This document shows, piece by piece, positions 17,501 to 23,851 of a stretch of 50,999 nt of DNA. The stretch's first letter is position 1. The number at the start of each line of letters is the position of its first letter. The notes below the pieces were generated by a model. It had not been told where the DNA came from, ran no database searches, and saw only the letters and a list, made by a program, of their open reading frames with translations. The stretch lies in the IMG/VR virus record IMGVR_UViG_3300030329_002776, positions 1 to 50,999 of that record; one strand, given 5' to 3'. The position numbers and the translations under genes are program-made. This DNA comes from a virus.

Positions 17501-17773
17501 TGTGGTCCAACCAATTGCGTAAGAACTACCAAGAAATGGTAAAGCAGGGATTGTTGGACCAGTTGTTGGTAAATTACAAGTGTCTGGGGCTGGAAAACCG
17601 TTAAAGACGGTCCACGTAGTACCATTAGCGTTGTATCCATTACCTACAATCTCATGCATTGCGCACAACTCCCACATATGCGAGGGACAGTCTACGCCAG
17701 GGGGACAAGTAGAGACTGACTGTACAGCTTCTGGGCTGTCAAAACCACAAATGTCTTCTAATTCATCTGCCAT
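11591..17773 (-). CDS. Giant adhesin/tail-fibre-like protein with duplicated DUF1566 module, 2060 aa
   Basis: No signal peptide is present, so it is probably a virion protein acting in adsorption. After a Cys-rich N-terminus and a possible propeller-like part (~250-480), two similar modules follow. The first starts near 513 (IGDISDPALGGAGGMIFATP), has WFLPSLDEFDLMF near 779 and ends in RPIRKFEC. The second starts near 1343 (YEVGDIGPAGGIIVAVP), has DWFLPSVGEMDF near 1523 and ends in RAMRKFAC. WFLPSxxE with the closing R-KF is the DUF1566/FISUMP-type pattern of Bacteroidetes surface proteins. Each module is followed by a second related region (DVAGNQY...LGAWHY versus DVVGNQW...LGTWDY). The last ~50 residues are an almost pure Glu/Lys/Gln coiled coil. 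It lies at the end of the virion block, where host-range genes often sit. Confidence 0.75.
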   Translation of the reverse strand: MADELEDICGFDSPEAVQSVSTCPPGVDCPSHMWELCAMHEIVGNGYNANGTTWTVFNGFPAPDTCNLPTTGPTIPALPFLGSSYAIGWTTPNVSWEGRFNFHGNPFGNSAPGGFQPPWISVAAGYGPGADGLPNVSIWDFFYDWVVSQVGGNLSIGDRIVFDICQQQPAWYVPAGSGATHPTSGVCGSSSFGSYGQNWNKICLIYKGRKHWPNHDTTTISKMAATAGLDELCCSYPSFPSTASCNVVAVKGTYPQTRLYNYDAVNHIETTIGIVPSPSDVAIYGNKVYNFTSGTAFPTLKEYEVDFTTNSLTFIRDIYPAGGWVQSLVGITECNSYTMKSPNEIIMQRNSDGLIRVIDIGNATTPATVVSSFTMNVPFNDFLPAGDMYYYPPQYTVPGMADTLLVSVKHQTKNFLVHLDMSGNILDSLDIGAVDPAFPITTTDGIYYFDGKTVGTFLGDPSSSYYGKCEISFNPLQLSTSVSMNVVGFQGMDSNCLDAPIPDPIDPRPDPCFEIGDISDPALGGAGGMIFATPFSFGNPTPYYYEVALDDLSIGNTPLAHSTVLATNDAEESCGIASANTAFHDFKCPWQLPIDPNIPNNMCRWGFGLNSFQPGITNPPPIGLPAGVNIGDPVQALDSNAMQIYPPGTVIEEIHLIPGPSATSITLNSGVVQTLQPLLQASYLFVFNNNAVASIPPFSQPIKILSTGGTVAGGPFSTTGAEWGAYGQPLQFMPTAFDTGHTNTQDIITFPAAPVWPTHDIAAELCANHQQLPTGYPPEKWFLPSLDEFDLMFQNVGPATPFGVTLQLQQHFEDMQDVYWTSSDVLDGGPSGTGFHYAWAYCTHDPMVPWPITTTPPIPTGPFMAKRCSTLSVRPIRKFECQETIPAEPHPDRYQFCDAFVKAHGDGWYKPLFSALYSPGSCGSGWGTFNMPYFNKTTPLHRLEAVIGGFQYSMQLMTTDVAGNQYDLSDFDDANNPDGYTISIWEADGTYLGAWHYQNVVFKTKVDNWLKSAAITNNFSWYDQIPQLDDPTQVTSRDFPDKMAIEFANVTHVDGPHEIVNYGYSFKRSTTLTPVTDEDAQRGQRFVAGSWNGFSGTQIWNELGGQGFSTHHTNYVNEYYEMAWGGKTVSHAYIQIDCATFNAKPNAAPSVSLGSNTVFQHKNVVCAKEVLQSLVGKTMFKNYPVTNNNWNFNKKVGGHIGMGGFGGGMGGWGGGWANAFMPQLNPNGNLTFNLTYGDTTVNNAPGTAINPQPLDVWVPNSSILPANGNDAYIAYTAGGAAAAADGIYEGYPKHYLFCWYADYPPPASTTLTLYSNLTTALDAMNDPNSGAYGCQAQEGCEHYEVGDIGPAGGIIVAVPYMNINDPATGTVGPVVAPLQGDIYVQNPTNYYYELSPVNLNVEDDCTTSPPTADYPSWGSYDGFATIGGGSDLLSTIPIDYTNLWLADMTLYDVPTGSLVTIVNGPIGVASELVGQGEIVHDAMIFANGSNPVVVWSGVCNQNITYNNETAFKACEIYNLNGYSDWFLPSVGEMDFARNYTTPGTLYDSTATGVSPSQSNTWYDSNAQLQTGSAHYWTCNSFGINNTDHYFEQDQPFANNLVSYNYPTGGLWWSNYVMQDFTWAGIPHDANNCNEIAYSVSLDPLVFSNPPATPDDQGWKTASRRGSQKHNIRAMRKFACGSPETPPGIEYSFRYTSRWMSYGSLEQKSPGRINALQSDSVPPVMPPIFDPSTPGYQEHVIGDNYMRFHASKYDVVGNQWFVGGSSLTNNMWRSNGPADPQTVKFEVYSQHEEHLGTWDYDVTGTGQCGVDTCSLAVDLTLISQPVVVGGQTQVNLWSPSNSGPPGPHLDLPWMNEYCYIKVTINATRPNNNYVGMWPPIYGDTADLQNYLGSGVNNRTLPGQSVSNSWRAICGACDEGTSYSNQWCEEWFAHYVPTGAYPLNASLSTCLTVNTGTYCVPGSSIVDPNDGESVSLNTFVERLNNQCVAYWQEEYKNKSISEFLLPENEKVVVRGVEEEIKEKIEKEEQKEKEEQQKEQEQKEKEKQELTKEKIEKLKDKKY

Positions 17774-17785
17774 ATTATATTATAT

Positions 17786-18199
17786 TTAAGAGTTAGCATA
17801 AGCAGCGGCTACAGATATAGTGCCACAAGCAGAAATAGCAGCGCTTATATATTCTGTTCCACCAGAGTCGTTATTAGCTATTACAATAAGAGATGGACCA
17901 TTACTTGTTATAGCATTTATTATATCTTCCATAGCCTCAAGATGTCTATTCTCTCCAATAGTTAAACCAACAGTATCATGATTATCTAAACTATTAGCAC
18001 TATCAACACTTCCTGTAGGATCTCTACGTGTCATTGATTTAAAATATAAAGTTAATCGGGTATCAGACCCTGGCTCCATCCCCATTAAAGATGAAGCTGG
18101 AAATAAAGCACTATCTCCAGTCCCATCATCGTCTGCGTCAGTCGCTGCATTTCTAAAATAAAGATATTTATTATTGTTTACATCTGCTAAGTAACTCAT
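17786..18199 (-). CDS. Small virion-type protein, 137 aa
   Basis: The product begins MSYLADVNNNKYLYFRNAAT, has an Asp-rich loop (DADDDGTGDS), a LTLYFKSMTRRD strand region and a C-terminal alpha/beta part with LEAMEDIINAI and an Ala-rich end. It has no signal peptide and no TM helix. Its place directly beside the giant adhesin and the small paralogous proteins suggests a tail, fibre or capsid surface part. No named family is recognised. Confidence 0.6.
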   Translation of the reverse strand: MSYLADVNNNKYLYFRNAATDADDDGTGDSALFPASSLMGMEPGSDTRLTLYFKSMTRRDPTGSVDSANSLDNHDTVGLTIGENRHLEAMEDIINAITSNGPSLIVIANNDSGGTEYISAAISACGTISVAAAYANS

Positions 18200-18200
18200 A

Positions 18201-18503
18201 TTATGATATTATTACGTCCACCGTTGGACTTGTTCCATTTAATTTTATATACAAACCAAATTGATCGGTTTTATTATCAAAATCAACACCACTATTATAT
18301 ACAAAAGTATTACCCACGGGTATATTTAATCCTTTTAATAAGTAGAATTTACCTGTAAGCCTTTTTTCTATATATAAATCAACTCTACATGAATCACTAC
18401 TACTTATATTAGCCATTGATATTTTAGTTGGAGACACGTTGTCACCAGGAGCTAATAGCTGTTTAGTTAATTCACCCGTTATATTGTGGTGTAATGTTGC
18501 CAT
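18201..18503 (-). CDS. Small beta-rich virion-type protein, 100 aa
   Basis: The protein is almost all beta strand by pattern (KISMANISSSDSCRVDLYIE, then GKFYLLKGLNIPVGNTFVYN, then QFGLYIKLN, then TVDVIIS). A 'strand - LLKGLNIPVG - strand' build like this is common in small trimeric phage decoration or fibre-accessory proteins. It lacks a signal peptide. It sits 1 base from the next gene and 2 bases from the previous one, so it is co-expressed with them. Function is inferred from context only. Confidence 0.6.
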   Translation of the reverse strand: MATLHHNITGELTKQLLAPGDNVSPTKISMANISSSDSCRVDLYIEKRLTGKFYLLKGLNIPVGNTFVYNSGVDFDNKTDQFGLYIKLNGTSPTVDVIIS

Positions 18504-18505
18504 TT

Positions 18506-18991
18506 TTATTCAAAGAATACCATAAATTCGATGCTCATTTTTTCAGCAGTGCTTGGTTTAACCGTTACATCACCAACAGTAGCTTTTAAATGACCTGGAA
18601 TAAGTAGCCAATCACCACCATAAAGTTTACCAAGAGCTAAATGAGTACCACCAATAGCGTCTGAAGTCGCTGTTCCACTACCACTAGAAGTACCTAAGCC
18701 TACCTCAAAATATTCAGTCGAACTAGAGCCTGTATTTTTAATATATATTTTGTTAGCCGCGTTTGAATCAGAAGCCGTAGGTGTTCCGTAGTTTTGAGCA
18801 CCAGATGTGATAAGATCCACGTGGTTTGTAGAAGTAAAAGTTCTTCTAATAAGACCAGACGTAAACTCTAAACCATCTCCAGTTCTAGTAGAAGCAGTAT
18901 GCTTCGTCATAGTCATAGTACGAGATAAACCTAATGAGCTGCTACTAAGATCAGAGCTACTAACATTAATTGTTGCGTTTATTGTTGCCAT
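18506..18991 (-). CDS. Virion-type paralogue C of a tandem family, 161 aa
   Basis: This is one of three adjacent related proteins. It shares the N-terminal MAT(I/L/T)...(S)SSD(L) start, a KIYIKNTGSSSTEYFEV strand pair and the LGKLYGGDWLLIPGHL segment with its neighbours (compare IGRLYAGDFMWMPW and ARLSPGEFCFFPV). It is the longest copy, with a Gly/Ser/Thr-rich insertion (GTSSGSGTATSDAIGG). The beta-rich, Ser/Thr-rich composition with no signal suggests a capsid decoration or fibre subunit. Divergence between copies shows an old duplication. Confidence 0.6.
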   Translation of the reverse strand: MATINATINVSSSDLSSSSLGLSRTMTMTKHTASTRTGDGLEFTSGLIRRTFTSTNHVDLITSGAQNYGTPTASDSNAANKIYIKNTGSSSTEYFEVGLGTSSGSGTATSDAIGGTHLALGKLYGGDWLLIPGHLKATVGDVTVKPSTAEKMSIEFMVFFE

Positions 18992-19020
18992 ATTTATTTA
19001 TTTATTTATATTGTTAGTTA

Positions 19021-19458
19021 TTATGAGTCAGCTGAACTAGTTTTTACTAATCCTTCACCTACAATCATGTGTTCAACCCACATACCAGTTGCTACACTTG
19101 GAGCGATTTCTAAATCACTTAAGTGCTGCGCTTGTTGATTCCAAGGCATCCACATAAAATCACCTGCATATAATCTACCGATAACTTTATCACCTATACT
19201 TACTACTAAATATTCAGATGCAATTTCTGATAAGTTAGCAATGTATACGAAATTCTGCTTACCATCTAAAGTTGCTCCTGGTACTGTAACGATGTCTACA
19301 TTTGTAGTCGCTGTAAGATACACTCTGTTTAATCCTGTGGTTTGATCTAAACCCTCTGTTAATCCCGCTTTTCTTAACGTGTTGCTAGTTGAGATCGATA
19401 AACTATCATCAAACAAATCTGAACTTGTTATAGAAAGCGAGGCCGTTGTTGTTGCCAT
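19021..19458 (-). CDS. Virion-type paralogue B of a tandem family, 145 aa
   Basis: It shares the MATTTASLSITSSDLFDDSL start, then FVYIANLSEIASEYLVV and VIGRLYAGDFMWMPWNQQ with its two neighbours. It is Ser/Thr-rich and beta-rich and has no signal peptide or TM segment. Its N-terminal half (RKAGLTEGLDQTTGLNRVYL) matches GDGLEFTSGLIRRTF of copy C in position. Most likely it is a structural surface protein of the virion. The exact role is unknown. Confidence 0.6.
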   Translation of the reverse strand: MATTTASLSITSSDLFDDSLSISTSNTLRKAGLTEGLDQTTGLNRVYLTATTNVDIVTVPGATLDGKQNFVYIANLSEIASEYLVVSIGDKVIGRLYAGDFMWMPWNQQAQHLSDLEIAPSVATGMWVEHMIVGEGLVKTSSADS

Positions 19459-19496
19459 ATTGTTATTTTTATTTAGTTATTAATTGTTTTTTTATT

Positions 19497-19859
19497 TTAT
19501 GCTTTTTTCCAATAAGCGTATTCTAGAACACAACTAGCTGTATCCGCTCTAGCCTCTAAACCGTTTCCATCATTTACAGGAAAGAAGCAAAATTCTCCTG
19601 GACTTAATCTAGCATATTGTTCACTTGCTGTAGTTTGAAGTATAACGAAATTAGTTGAATCAGTATTTTTTGCGTAAAAGTAAAATACTCCACTTGTCCC
19701 ATCATCTACTAACTCTTGATTATCAGCTGTTGTTATAGTTACTTGAGATATACCTTGAATGGGCGCGCCTATAGTTAAAGAATCTACCGCTGTTAGGCTA
19801 AGATTATCACTAGTTGCATCGCTACTAGATAATGTTAATGTTACATTTAATGTTGCCAT
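19497..19859 (-). CDS. Virion-type paralogue A of a tandem family, 120 aa
   Basis: It is the shortest of the three related proteins. It starts MATLNVTLTLSSSDATSDNL, continues with GVFYFYAKNTDSTNFVILQ and ARLSPGEFCFFPVNDG, and ends CVLEYAYWKKA. The order of motifs is the same as in the other two copies, which supports common descent. It is next to the 1118-aa secreted protein gene (4-base gap), so both should be on one transcript although one is a cytosolic/virion-type protein and the other is exported. Confidence 0.6.
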   Translation of the reverse strand: MATLNVTLTLSSSDATSDNLSLTAVDSLTIGAPIQGISQVTITTADNQELVDDGTSGVFYFYAKNTDSTNFVILQTTASEQYARLSPGEFCFFPVNDGNGLEARADTASCVLEYAYWKKA

Positions 19860-19863
19860 AATT

Positions 19864-22800
19864 TTATTTTTTTATTATTCTTTTATTAACGGTTATTCCG
19901 TTGTGTATTATTTGTAGTGCATACACCCCAGAACTTAATTTAGACATATCTAAGGCGTTTGTATTTGTTTTGGACATAACCATATCCCCGATATAATTAA
20001 ATACGTTTATATCAACGTTTTTGTTTATATTAATTTTACCGTTTGTTGGGTTTGGATAAACCACTAAAGCGTCTTCTATACTCATTCTAGTTGGTATTTC
20101 ACCTATATAAGTACTATCACAGTAATCATAAGTTAATTGGCATATATTATCCCATGCGTTTTCACAGCAATAATCATCTACTGATATTACCCACGCATAG
20201 CATTCATCATTAAGCCAATATGGATTTCCAGGACCAGTGGCACAAGGAGCAGCGAAAAGACAAGAAACACTATCGTGAACATTAGCAAGGATATCATAAT
20301 TAAATGCCGATTGATCCATACATCCCTCAATAATTGTAATACAGCTTCCATTATCTGTGTTTGCAAGCGAATCATAGTTGAGCGCAGTGGAATCCATACA
20401 ACCATATACGTAAGGAATACAACTAAAATTTTCTGTGTTCGCGGTAGGATCATAGTTAAGCATACTAGGGTCAGTACAACCATAGATAAAAGATACGCAA
20501 GAATTATTATCGACATTTGCTAAAGGATTATAATTAAACATAGTACTATCCGTGCATCCATATATTGGAAGTATACAACTAAAATCATCAGTATTGCAAC
20601 TATCACAATAATTAAGAGCTATTGGATTTGTACATCCATATATAAATGGAACACAAGTTCCGTTGTCAGTGTTAGCTAAAGGATCGTAGTTAAACATTGT
20701 AGAATCCATACACCCATAAGAAAATGCTATACACGCGCCATTATCTGTATTAGCCAATGGATCATAATTAAACATAGTTGCATCCATACATCCATAGATA
20801 AATGGAATACAACTTCCGTCGTCTACATTTGCACTAGGAGCATAATTCCACATAGTAGAATCCATACAACCATATGTAACACCTATGCAACTACCATCAT
20901 CAGTATTTGCAAGTGAATCATAATTTATAGCTATAGAGCTCATACAGCCGTATATTACAGGTATACAAGTATCTGGAGTATTCGCGTTAGGATTATAGTT
21001 AAACGCTAAATCATTCATACAACCTAATATAACTGGTATACAACCGCCGTTATCTATATTAGCGTTAATATCGTAATTAAACGCTAAGGAATCTGTACAT
21101 CCAAATACTGCTAAAGTTAAACAACTACCATCATCTATACCCGCTACATATCCTTGGGTGTAATATTCTAAATAACCTGGGTTTGTACAACCTGGATCAT
21201 AATAACAAGTATCGTTAGTGTTTGCTAAAATATCATAATTATAAGCTAATGAATCCATACATCCATACGCTACTGGTTCACAGTAGTTTCCACAAGATGG
21301 CATGGCTGTATATATTTCCCAGAATGGATGACTAAAAGATTGCAGGGCTCCTTGTCCGTTATTAGCAAATGGATTTGTTCCTTCTGACAACAACGTATCT
21401 CCATAAGCGTTAATTAACACAAAAGAGTTTTGCATAGTTTGAAACTCTACCTCTTGCGGAGGTTGTTGTGCTCCGGGAACTTCAAAGTAATAAACCATAA
21501 CTGGCTCATCTGTTTCTAAATTTACTGAAAATGACTGCGAATACGAACCCGGTCCCATTGTATATGCCCAACTATTACCTCCTTGCATAATACCTAAATA
21601 TGAATTACCCCAACCATCAGCAGCGTCATCCTCTATTATTAAAGTATAATCACACACTGGTATTAAATCCATTATAGTTGCGGTAGGATCATAATTAAAC
21701 ATGGTATCATCTGTACATCCATATACATGTAAATTAACACATGTACTATCATCTACGTTCGCTAATGGATTATATTCTTGATAGTTTGGATCAGTACAAC
21801 CAAGTATTGTATCTTGTCCAGCGCAAGCGGTTCCATTTTGAACTGTAGAATATGCTACGTATCCAAAGTTAACACCCACTGTATTTTGACTACCATCTAA
21901 CCAAGTTCCCGATGTAAGGTATGTTATAGTATCTCCATTACAATCATATATAACAACTTCTCCAGCTGAACCAGGTGTTCCATTCCCCATTATTCCATCA
22001 CCATATGAATCATTTAATATTAATTCAAATCCTGATTGTTGAACGCAAAACTCATAAGTATATGTTTGTCCTATATCACCATAATCATACGTTCCTTGTG
22101 GAGCATCTCCCATGGCTTGACCTCCACTCATCATTATCCAAGAAGTTTCACCAGGCCAATTATCCAACCTAATAGTCATTGTTATTTGATACTCATTATT
22201 AGGATCACAAGTAGCGCCAACACAAGAACCATCATCAATATTAGCAAATGGATTATATGATGTTTGAGTTGAATCCGTACAGCCTGGTATACAAGGTGAT
22301 GGTGTATAAGTTATCGTATCTGATAAAGTTCCATCCGCATATTCTAATACTATATAGTGTTCAACGCTCCAGTTAGGAGGCATTTGTCCACTACCAGCAT
22401 TTAAAGCAAAATTATTATAACCGTTAGCTGCTGGCCAATACCCCATATAAGAATAAATAGGATTATTTTCATTACCATAATGTATTTCAACCACATCACA
22501 AGTAGACATCGCAGTGTCAGACCACCATTCAAATGTTATTCCCGCTTGTGTTCCCCAACACTGCCCGTAAGCATTAGCACTTATAAAACCACCACAAGGA
22601 GGATATGTACAAGAACCATCAGGATAAACGGCGTTAGGATCGTAATTTAAAGCTAATGTGTCTGTGCATCCCATTGCCGCGTTAAATGCATCGCTAATCA
22701 TTAAATCATCTATAGCTATATCACTAGTATATAAGTCACCAGTTACAGCTGTAAACTTTATTTTAAATGAATCAGTTGAAGCTATTGGATAATAAGCGAA

Positions 22801-23220
22801 AAGCCACTGATCTCCATAATTACCAGATTTAACATCTAAAACAGTATATCCATTATTATCTAGAACTCCAACTTCTAAATCACCCATTTCCGTACCGTAC
22901 ATATGGTACCAGAATGATAATACTTTACCAGGTGTTGCCGATACGTCAAATGTTGGTGTGTATGTTATAAGTGTTTTGTTCGGGTAATTAGGATATGAAG
23001 ATTCTACGTAGTAATACATACCACTACCCGTGGTGTGATCTCCAGATGGTCCAGTGTTATAGCTATAAGTTGGCCCCTGCCAAACAGTCCAATCACCATC
23101 ATCATTAATTTCTTGCTCTAAAGCTATACCATTATCAAAATCATAAACCCAAGGAAAGGTGTTGATTTGTCCAAAACTAAATATTGGTAATAATAATAGT
23201 ATTAATAGTAGTTTTTTCAT
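19864..23220 (-). CDS. Secreted MAM / cysteine-repeat / T9SS-sorted surface protein, 1118 aa
   Basis: A Sec signal peptide (MKKLLLILLLLPIFSFGQ) comes first. Residues ~20-175 look like a MAM domain (WVYDFDNG, LSFWYHMYG, IAIDDLMISD). Then come about 17 copies of a ~27-residue two-Cys unit, GC(T/M)D...(F/L)NYD..AN.D.G.C, scattered between other beta domains up to ~700 and nearly in tandem at ~703-985. A 'CCENAWDNICQLTYDYC' segment follows (~1015-1032), typical of marine Bacteroidetes secreted proteins. The last ~70 residues (VVYPNPTNGK, VFNYIGDMV, LSSGVYALQI, KRIIKK) are a textbook type-A T9SS sorting domain. The protein should pass the inner membrane by Sec and reach the cell surface by the host's T9SS. 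It lies inside the virion block, four bases upstream of a virion-type gene. The function may be adhesion or receptor shielding. Confidence 0.9.
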   Translation of the reverse strand: MKKLLLILLLLPIFSFGQINTFPWVYDFDNGIALEQEINDDGDWTVWQGPTYSYNTGPSGDHTTGSGMYYYVESSYPNYPNKTLITYTPTFDVSATPGKVLSFWYHMYGTEMGDLEVGVLDNNGYTVLDVKSGNYGDQWLFAYYPIASTDSFKIKFTAVTGDLYTSDIAIDDLMISDAFNAAMGCTDTLALNYDPNAVYPDGSCTYPPCGGFISANAYGQCWGTQAGITFEWWSDTAMSTCDVVEIHYGNENNPIYSYMGYWPAANGYNNFALNAGSGQMPPNWSVEHYIVLEYADGTLSDTITYTPSPCIPGCTDSTQTSYNPFANIDDGSCVGATCDPNNEYQITMTIRLDNWPGETSWIMMSGGQAMGDAPQGTYDYGDIGQTYTYEFCVQQSGFELILNDSYGDGIMGNGTPGSAGEVVIYDCNGDTITYLTSGTWLDGSQNTVGVNFGYVAYSTVQNGTACAGQDTILGCTDPNYQEYNPLANVDDSTCVNLHVYGCTDDTMFNYDPTATIMDLIPVCDYTLIIEDDAADGWGNSYLGIMQGGNSWAYTMGPGSYSQSFSVNLETDEPVMVYYFEVPGAQQPPQEVEFQTMQNSFVLINAYGDTLLSEGTNPFANNGQGALQSFSHPFWEIYTAMPSCGNYCEPVAYGCMDSLAYNYDILANTNDTCYYDPGCTNPGYLEYYTQGYVAGIDDGSCLTLAVFGCTDSLAFNYDINANIDNGGCIPVILGCMNDLAFNYNPNANTPDTCIPVIYGCMSSIAINYDSLANTDDGSCIGVTYGCMDSTMWNYAPSANVDDGSCIPFIYGCMDATMFNYDPLANTDNGACIAFSYGCMDSTMFNYDPLANTDNGTCVPFIYGCTNPIALNYCDSCNTDDFSCILPIYGCTDSTMFNYNPLANVDNNSCVSFIYGCTDPSMLNYDPTANTENFSCIPYVYGCMDSTALNYDSLANTDNGSCITIIEGCMDQSAFNYDILANVHDSVSCLFAAPCATGPGNPYWLNDECYAWVISVDDYCCENAWDNICQLTYDYCDSTYIGEIPTRMSIEDALVVYPNPTNGKININKNVDINVFNYIGDMVMSKTNTNALDMSKLSSGVYALQIIHNGITVNKRIIKK
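20265..21110 (-). repeat. Protein-coding tandem repeats, about 81-base unit
   Basis: About eleven in-frame copies of a ~27-codon unit lie head to tail inside the 1118-aa gene. The coded pattern is YGCMDSTMFNYDPLANTDNG followed by a Cys two residues on; the Cys pair, the NYD/NYN and the AN.D triplets are the fixed positions. Copies near 20680-20800 are the most alike (MFNYDPLANTDNG twice), suggesting recent expansion there, while the flanking copies have drifted. Confidence 0.9.
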
Positions 23221-23369
23221 ATTTCAAATCCAAAATTTAATATTATACATCTGTGCTCAATACCAGGATTGCAGTATAGTTCTAATATTGTAAATCTACC
23301 TATTCTAATAGATATATCATACACGTTATCTTTTTTATTTCCTTTTCTCCAACTATTTATCCAATTCAT
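23217..23369 (-). CDS. Small hypothetical protein, 50 aa
   Basis: ATG at 23369-23367, two bases after the stop of the nuclease gene, and TGA at 23219-23217 overlapping the ATG of the 1118-aa gene (ATGA). This exact fit supports a real gene. The product begins MNWINSWRKGNKKDNVYDIS, then has a strand pair (IRIGRFTILELYCNPG, RCIILNFGFEI). No family is recognised. Through the overlap it may couple translation of the large secreted protein to the upstream genes. Confidence 0.6.
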   Translation of the reverse strand: MNWINSWRKGNKKDNVYDISIRIGRFTILELYCNPGIEHRCIILNFGFEI

Positions 23370-23371
23370 AC

Positions 23372-23740
23372 TTATCTTTTTCCACCGTCATATGGCACGG
23401 CGTGTCCTTCTTTAATTAATAACTCATTTACATTAGCAAGGGTTAAACAATCCTTCCCGTCCAATACATCAACATGCAGTTCACCTAAACATCTCCCGTA
23501 TTTACCAACACCATAAGAATTTAGTTGTATTGTATTAGCACCCTCTAATATAGCTTTCAATCTATCTTTAGCAGCTAAACCTCTAGCTTTTTCTTCTAAA
23601 TCTCTTGTTCTAGATTCTGGTGTATTTATTCCTTTAAATCTTATTCTTTTTTTAACAGATATATTAAATCCTAAATCAATATAAGCATCAATAGTATCAC
23701 CATCAACAACTCTATCTAGTTTTATTTTGTACGTATACAT
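23372..23740 (-). CDS. Staphylococcal nuclease-like (SNase) protein, 122 aa
   Basis: Starting at ATG 23740 the protein follows the SNase fold. It has a YKIKLDRVVDGDTIDAYIDL strand pair with the DGDT metal-site motif, RFKGINTPE with the catalytic Arg34 and Glu42 (spacing of eight as in SNase R35/E43), EEKARGLAAKDRLKAIL as the first helix and GKYGRCLG with Arg83 (SNase R87). SNase Asp40 is replaced by Asn, which is frequent in bacterial relatives. A longer frame from 23782 overlaps the lipoprotein gene and lacks extra conserved residues, so 23740 is preferred; it lies one base after that gene's stop. The chosen start has no signal peptide, so it should act in the cytoplasm, perhaps on host DNA. 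Confidence 0.88.
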   Translation of the reverse strand: MYTYKIKLDRVVDGDTIDAYIDLGFNISVKKRIRFKGINTPESRTRDLEEKARGLAAKDRLKAILEGANTIQLNSYGVGKYGRCLGELHVDVLDGKDCLTLANVNELLIKEGHAVPYDGGKR

Positions 23741-23741
23741 T

Positions 23742-23849
23742 TTACAAGTGTTTTGCACAGCATTTTTTATCTTCTTTATCACAAGCTTTCTCTTGAATAG
23801 AACAACTTGCTAAAAATAATATTAACAATATAAAAAATGTGTTTTTCAT
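23742..23849 (-). CDS. Tiny lipoprotein, 35 aa (o-spanin-like candidate)
   Basis: The frame from ATG 23849 to TAA 23744-23742 encodes MKNTFFILLILFLASC as an exact lipoprotein signal with lipobox LASC. A 20-residue mature part follows, with Lys, Asp, Glu and three further Cys (ACDKEDKKCCAKHL). It fits between the thioredoxin-like gene (2-base gap) and the nuclease gene (1-base gap). Small lipoproteins near exported coiled-coil proteins can be outer-membrane spanin subunits. Here the mature part is very short, so a full spanin is doubtful. Confidence 0.65.
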   Translation of the reverse strand: MKNTFFILLILFLASCSIQEKACDKEDKKCCAKHL

Positions 23850-23851
23850 TA

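Noticed and set aside
20265-21110. CRISPR-like repeats
   Set aside because: The periodicity is ~81 bases, in frame, with protein-level conservation of Cys and NYD positions and no separate unique spacers; these are protein repeats.
23741-23782. Longer start of the SNase gene at 23782
   Set aside because: It would overlap the tiny lipoprotein gene, adds no conserved SNase residues, and ATG 23740 lies one base behind that gene's stop.
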